From contig JAFGKO010000223.1 of the NCBI GenBank assembly GCA_016928525.1, positions 1 to 6,600 of the forward strand: a DNA stretch of 6,600 nt. Direction: 5' to 3'. Of the stretch, positions 4,203-6,600 are shown piece after piece. Position 1 is the stretch's first letter, and every line of letters begins with the position of its first letter. The DNA is from Anaerolineales bacterium. GTDB taxonomy: Bacteria > Chloroflexota > Anaerolineae > Anaerolineales > Villigracilaceae. The position numbers were made by a program, and so were the translations under genes. The notes under the pieces are model-generated. The model was not told where the DNA came from. It searched no databases and was given only the letters and a program-made list of their open reading frames with translations.

Positions 4203-5881
4203 CGGACAAAAAAGGGCAAACGGGCTCCCAAACCGCTTCTCCCTACGCCGGACGCTGGGTGGCGCGCCTGCGCGGAAAAGTCATTGCCCAAGGCAAGACC
4301 CCTGAAGAAGCGCGTCGCGCCGCGCAGACCCATCGTCATAAGGAATCCCCCGAGATCGTTTTTATGCCTGCTCCTTTTTCCTTCTCTCCTTTACTGGCTT
4401 CCGTTCATGAAGCGCTACCTGCCGGCCAGGAAATCTATCTGGTAGGCGGCGCAGTGCGCGATGCCCTCCTTGGACGCGAATCGCACGACCTGGATTTTGC
4501 CGTACCGGCTGATGGTATTAAACTGGCACGACGCATCGCAAACAAACTAAAGGGCGCTTTTTATCCGTTGGACAATGAACGGGACACCGGACGCGTCGTC
4601 TTGATCCATGAAGATGGCACGCGCACGGTTATGGATTTTGCCACTTACCGCGGCGCGGACATCGAAGCCGACCTGCGCGACCGCGATTTCACCATCAACG
4701 CGATTGCCTATAATTTAGGCACCGAAGCGATCTTCGACCCCTTGAACGGCGCAAACGACCTGCGCGCCAAACGCATTCAGGCTTGCACACCAGAGTCCCT
4801 GACCAATGACCCGGTCCGGGTGCTGCGCGCGGTCCGCCTGGCAGCCGGGCTGGGCTTCCAGATCGACGCGGGGACCCGTCAGAACATGAAGCAGGCTGCG
4901 GAGGGGTTGCGTAGCGTTTCCCCCGAACGCTTGCGGGATGAGTTGTTCCGCATCCTCGAAGGTCCGCAGCCTGGTACGGCCATCCGCGCGCTGGAGATGC
5001 TGGGCGTGTTGCCACATATCCTGCCAGAACTGCCTGCGCTGAAAGGCGTGGAACAGCCCATGCCCCACGTCTACGACGTCTGGACGCACACACTCTCTGC
5101 GATGAACCAGCTTGAAGATATCCTGGCCGCCCTGTCTCCCGGCTACGACCCTGAGGCCACCGACGACCTGTTCACCGGTTTACTGGTCCTGCGGCTGGGA
5201 CGGTACCGCGAGCAGTTCGCCGCGCACTTTGCCAACCCACTCAACGTCGACCGCTCTGCGCGCGCCCTGCTGTTCTTCGCCGCGCTGTATCACGATGTAG
5301 CCAAACCGGCCTGCAAAACCACGGACGAGGATGGCCGCATACGTTTTTGGGAACATGACATACAGGGCGCGGACATGGCCACGATGCGCGCAAACGTATT
5401 ACACCTGAGCAATGACGAAATCCACCGCTTATGCCTTATCATCCGGCATCACATGCGCGTGCATTTCTACAGCAACCGCATGGAAAAAGAGCACAAGGAA
5501 CCCTCGCGCAAGGCCATATACCGTTTCTTCCGCGATGTCGGCGAAGCGGGTGTAGACCTTGCCCTGCTGGCGATGGCTGACACGCGCGCCACACACGGCC
5601 ACACGCTCGCACAGGAAACCTGGACTGCTACCCTGGATATTTGCCGCACCTTGCTCGAAAATTACTGGGAGAGGCCCACAGAGACAGTCTACCCTCCCCG
5701 ACTGCTGAACGGCAACGAGGTGATGACCGAGTTCACTCTCAAACCCGGCCCGCGCGTGGGCGAAATTCTAGAGGCCATCCGCGAAGCTCAGGCTACCGGA
5801 AAGGTCCATACACGCGAAGAAGCACTGGCCTTTGCACGCGTATGGCTGGATGGTGATAGTAATCGTAAATCTGAAATCTAA
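4199..5881 (+). CDS. Cca-type tRNA nucleotidyltransferase / poly(A) polymerase family protein with HD domain
   Basis: 560 residues. Residues 16-55 form a small DUF5678-like unit (YAGRWVARLRGKVIAQGKTPEEARRAA). The nucleotidyltransferase head follows: LVGGAVRD (81-88), the metal-binding DLDF (97-100) with Asp97 and Asp99, and RDRDFTINA (160-168). The RNA-binding neck has LTNDPVRVLRAVRLAAGLGF (201-220) and SPERLRDELFRIL (241-253). An HD phosphohydrolase domain follows, with YHDVAKP (364-370), EHD (385-387), HHMR (417-420) and MADTRA (459-464). The C-terminal block LKPGPRVGEILEAIREAQ is typical of Cca enzymes. It probably adds or repairs the 3'-CCA of tRNA; poly(A) addition cannot be excluded from sequence. 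ATG 4199 was chosen because it follows AGGG (4187-4190) by eight bases and includes the N-terminal domain; the frame is open back into hpt. The last residues KSEI come from a 14-bp tandem repeat. Confidence 0.9.
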   Translation: MTDKKGQTGSQTASPYAGRWVARLRGKVIAQGKTPEEARRAAQTHRHKESPEIVFMPAPFSFSPLLASVHEALPAGQEIYLVGGAVRDALLGRESHDLDFAVPADGIKLARRIANKLKGAFYPLDNERDTGRVVLIHEDGTRTVMDFATYRGADIEADLRDRDFTINAIAYNLGTEAIFDPLNGANDLRAKRIQACTPESLTNDPVRVLRAVRLAAGLGFQIDAGTRQNMKQAAEGLRSVSPERLRDELFRILEGPQPGTAIRALEMLGVLPHILPELPALKGVEQPMPHVYDVWTHTLSAMNQLEDILAALSPGYDPEATDDLFTGLLVLRLGRYREQFAAHFANPLNVDRSARALLFFAALYHDVAKPACKTTDEDGRIRFWEHDIQGADMATMRANVLHLSNDEIHRLCLIIRHHMRVHFYSNRMEKEHKEPSRKAIYRFFRDVGEAGVDLALLAMADTRATHGHTLAQETWTATLDICRTLLENYWERPTETVYPPRLLNGNEVMTEFTLKPGPRVGEILEAIREAQATGKVHTREEALAFARVWLDGDSNRKSEI

Positions 5882-5908
5882 AATCTGAAATCTAAATTCG
5901 GAAATCGT
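5867..5908 (+). repeat. Three 14-bp tandem units across the cca stop codon
   Basis: AAATCTGAAATCTA occurs perfectly at 5867-5880 and 5881-5894. A third, degenerate unit (10 of 14 matching) fills 5895-5908 up to the next ATG. The first unit encodes the end of Cca (KSEI) and completes the TAA stop. The block fills the whole gap to the next gene and provides that gene's weak ribosome site (CGGA, 5899-5902). Confidence 0.85.
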
Positions 5909-6445
5909 ATGAACCTTGTCTTTTTCGACCTCGAATCGCAGAACCTGTTCCAGGATGTGGGCGGGCGCTCCGGCATCGAGAAACTGCGCCTGTCGTGCGG
6001 CGTCACCTTTTCCACCAAGCGGAATGATTTCGCTGTCTACTGGGAAAAGGACGCGCTGGCTCTGATCGAAGAGCTCAAGAATGCAGACCGCGTGATCGGA
6101 TTCAACCTGATCGGGTTCGACTACCAAGTACTACGCCCTTATGCGCCGACATTCAACTTCGCCTCGCTCCGCACCCTCGATCTGCTCCAGGACATCCACC
6201 GGGCTTTGGGCTTCCGGTTGAGTCTCGACGCGATTGCCGAGGCGTCGCTCGGCGCGAGCAAATCTGCGGACGGGCTCAAGGCCGTGGAATGGTTCCGCGC
6301 GGGCGAGTTGGAGAAAGTGGCCGAATATTGCAAAGTCGACGTGGACATCACCCGCCAGGTGTATGAATTCGGGCGCGACAATGGCTTCGTGCATTACCGC
6401 TCGAAATTGGGAAGTAAACTGAAAGTTGCTGTCAATTGGAGGTAG
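5909..6445 (+). CDS. RNase H-fold DEDDy 3'-5' exonuclease-like protein
   Basis: 178 residues. The DEDD-superfamily pattern is visible: FFDLE (5-9) gives Asp7 and Glu9, VIGFNLIGFDYQVL (62-75) gives Asp71, and YCKVDVDIT (140-148) gives the YxxxD form with Tyr140 and Asp144. The family therefore acts as a two-metal 3'-5' exonuclease on RNA or DNA; the substrate here is unknown. It resembles stand-alone YprB/RNase_H_2-type proteins, and no helicase or other domain is attached. It lies 27 nt after cca and 2 nt before an alpha/beta hydrolase. Its place behind an enzyme that builds tRNA 3' ends suggests a role in 3'-end trimming, but this is inference from neighbourhood. The start ATG has only a weak CGGA site, inside the tandem repeat. 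Confidence 0.82.
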   Translation: MNLVFFDLESQNLFQDVGGRSGIEKLRLSCGVTFSTKRNDFAVYWEKDALALIEELKNADRVIGFNLIGFDYQVLRPYAPTFNFASLRTLDLLQDIHRALGFRLSLDAIAEASLGASKSADGLKAVEWFRAGELEKVAEYCKVDVDITRQVYEFGRDNGFVHYRSKLGSKLKVAVNWR

Positions 6446-6447
6446 AA

Positions 6448-6600
6448 ATGGAAAAAGCAAATATTAATGGTATTCGAATTGCTTACACCCGTAAGGGCGT
6501 AGGGAAGCCACTTGTACTCGTACATGGCTACCCGTTAGACCACACGATTTGGGACGAGGTCCTACCCTTGCTGGAAAACGACTTCGACCTCATCACCCCC
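6448..6600 (+). CDS. Alpha/beta hydrolase, N-terminal part (cut by window end)
   Basis: 51 codons are present. The start (MEKANINGIRIAYTRKG), then KPLVLVHGYPLDHTIWDEVLPLL, is the standard N-terminus of an alpha/beta-hydrolase-fold enzyme. HGYP (26-29) follows strand beta-3 and forms the oxyanion-hole region, and the sequence ends at FDLITP before strand beta-4. The nucleophile elbow and the rest of the catalytic triad lie beyond the window, so substrate and even catalysis cannot be judged. A strong GGAGGT (6438-6443) overlaps the stop codon of the preceding gene, four bases before the ATG, indicating translational coupling. Confidence 0.85.
   Translation, partial: MEKANINGIRIAYTRKGVGKPLVLVHGYPLDHTIWDEVLPLLENDFDLITP

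Noticed and set aside
4695..5093. Minus-strand frames opposite cca
   Set aside because: Arg/Ala/Gly-rich antisense frames that are common opposite GC-rich genes; the plus-strand product shows continuous Cca motifs.
1..6600. CRISPR array, tRNA/rRNA genes, insertion sequence or integrase
   Set aside because: No regularly spaced repeat-spacer pattern, tRNA-like cloverleaf, rRNA signature or transposase/integrase motif was recognised by eye on either strand.

Overview
The window looks like chromosomal DNA of an anaerobic or environmental bacterium of moderate GC content, most likely Chloroflexota (Anaerolineae-like). That placement is inferred, not proven. It rests on the L21 protein with a long Lys/Ala tail, the L31 protein fused to an RNA-polymerase alpha-CTD-like domain, an HD-containing Cca-type nucleotidyltransferase with a small N-terminal add-on domain, and strong Shine-Dalgarno starts.

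Layout. (1) Positions 1-540: a rho-independent terminator and a degenerate copy of its palindrome, followed directly by a piece of a pentameric ligand-gated ion channel (pLGIC, Cys-loop family). Only the four-helix pore domain remains; the extracellular ligand-binding domain and a ribosome binding site are missing, so it is probably a gene remnant. (2) Positions 588-1034, minus strand: a small membrane-anchored DUF3592-type protein. (3) Positions 1035-1285: non-coding, ending in a perfect sigma70-type promoter (TTGACA, 17 nt, TATAAT). (4) Positions 1286-2767: a GC-rich leader and the ribosomal operon rplU-rpmA-rpmE (L21, L27, L31), closed by a terminator at 2800-2829. (5) Positions 2843-2937: a roughly 95-bp, strongly palindromic intergenic element. 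(6) Positions 2963-6600: a tightly spaced probable operon of thymidine kinase (tdk), hypoxanthine phosphoribosyltransferase (hpt), a Cca/poly(A)-polymerase-type nucleotidyltransferase, a DEDDy 3'-5' exonuclease-like protein and the start of an alpha/beta hydrolase.

How the genes fit together. The first operon makes three large-subunit ribosomal proteins. The second combines nucleotide salvage (thymidine and hypoxanthine/guanine) with enzymes that, by family, add to and probably trim nucleic-acid 3' ends. The gaps inside it are short (25, 25 and 2 nt after hpt), so co-transcription is likely. The tdk-hpt gap is longer and holds three mutually exclusive hairpin strands that resemble an attenuator without a U-tract.

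The most notable observations are the L31-alphaCTD fusion, the truncated pLGIC pore domain beside a duplicated palindrome, small palindromic repeats inserted in frame in the L21 tail, the A/B/C alternative hairpins between tdk and hpt, and a nine-codon mini-ORF joining hpt to cca by overlapping stop and start codons. No tRNA, rRNA, CRISPR array or insertion sequence was seen.
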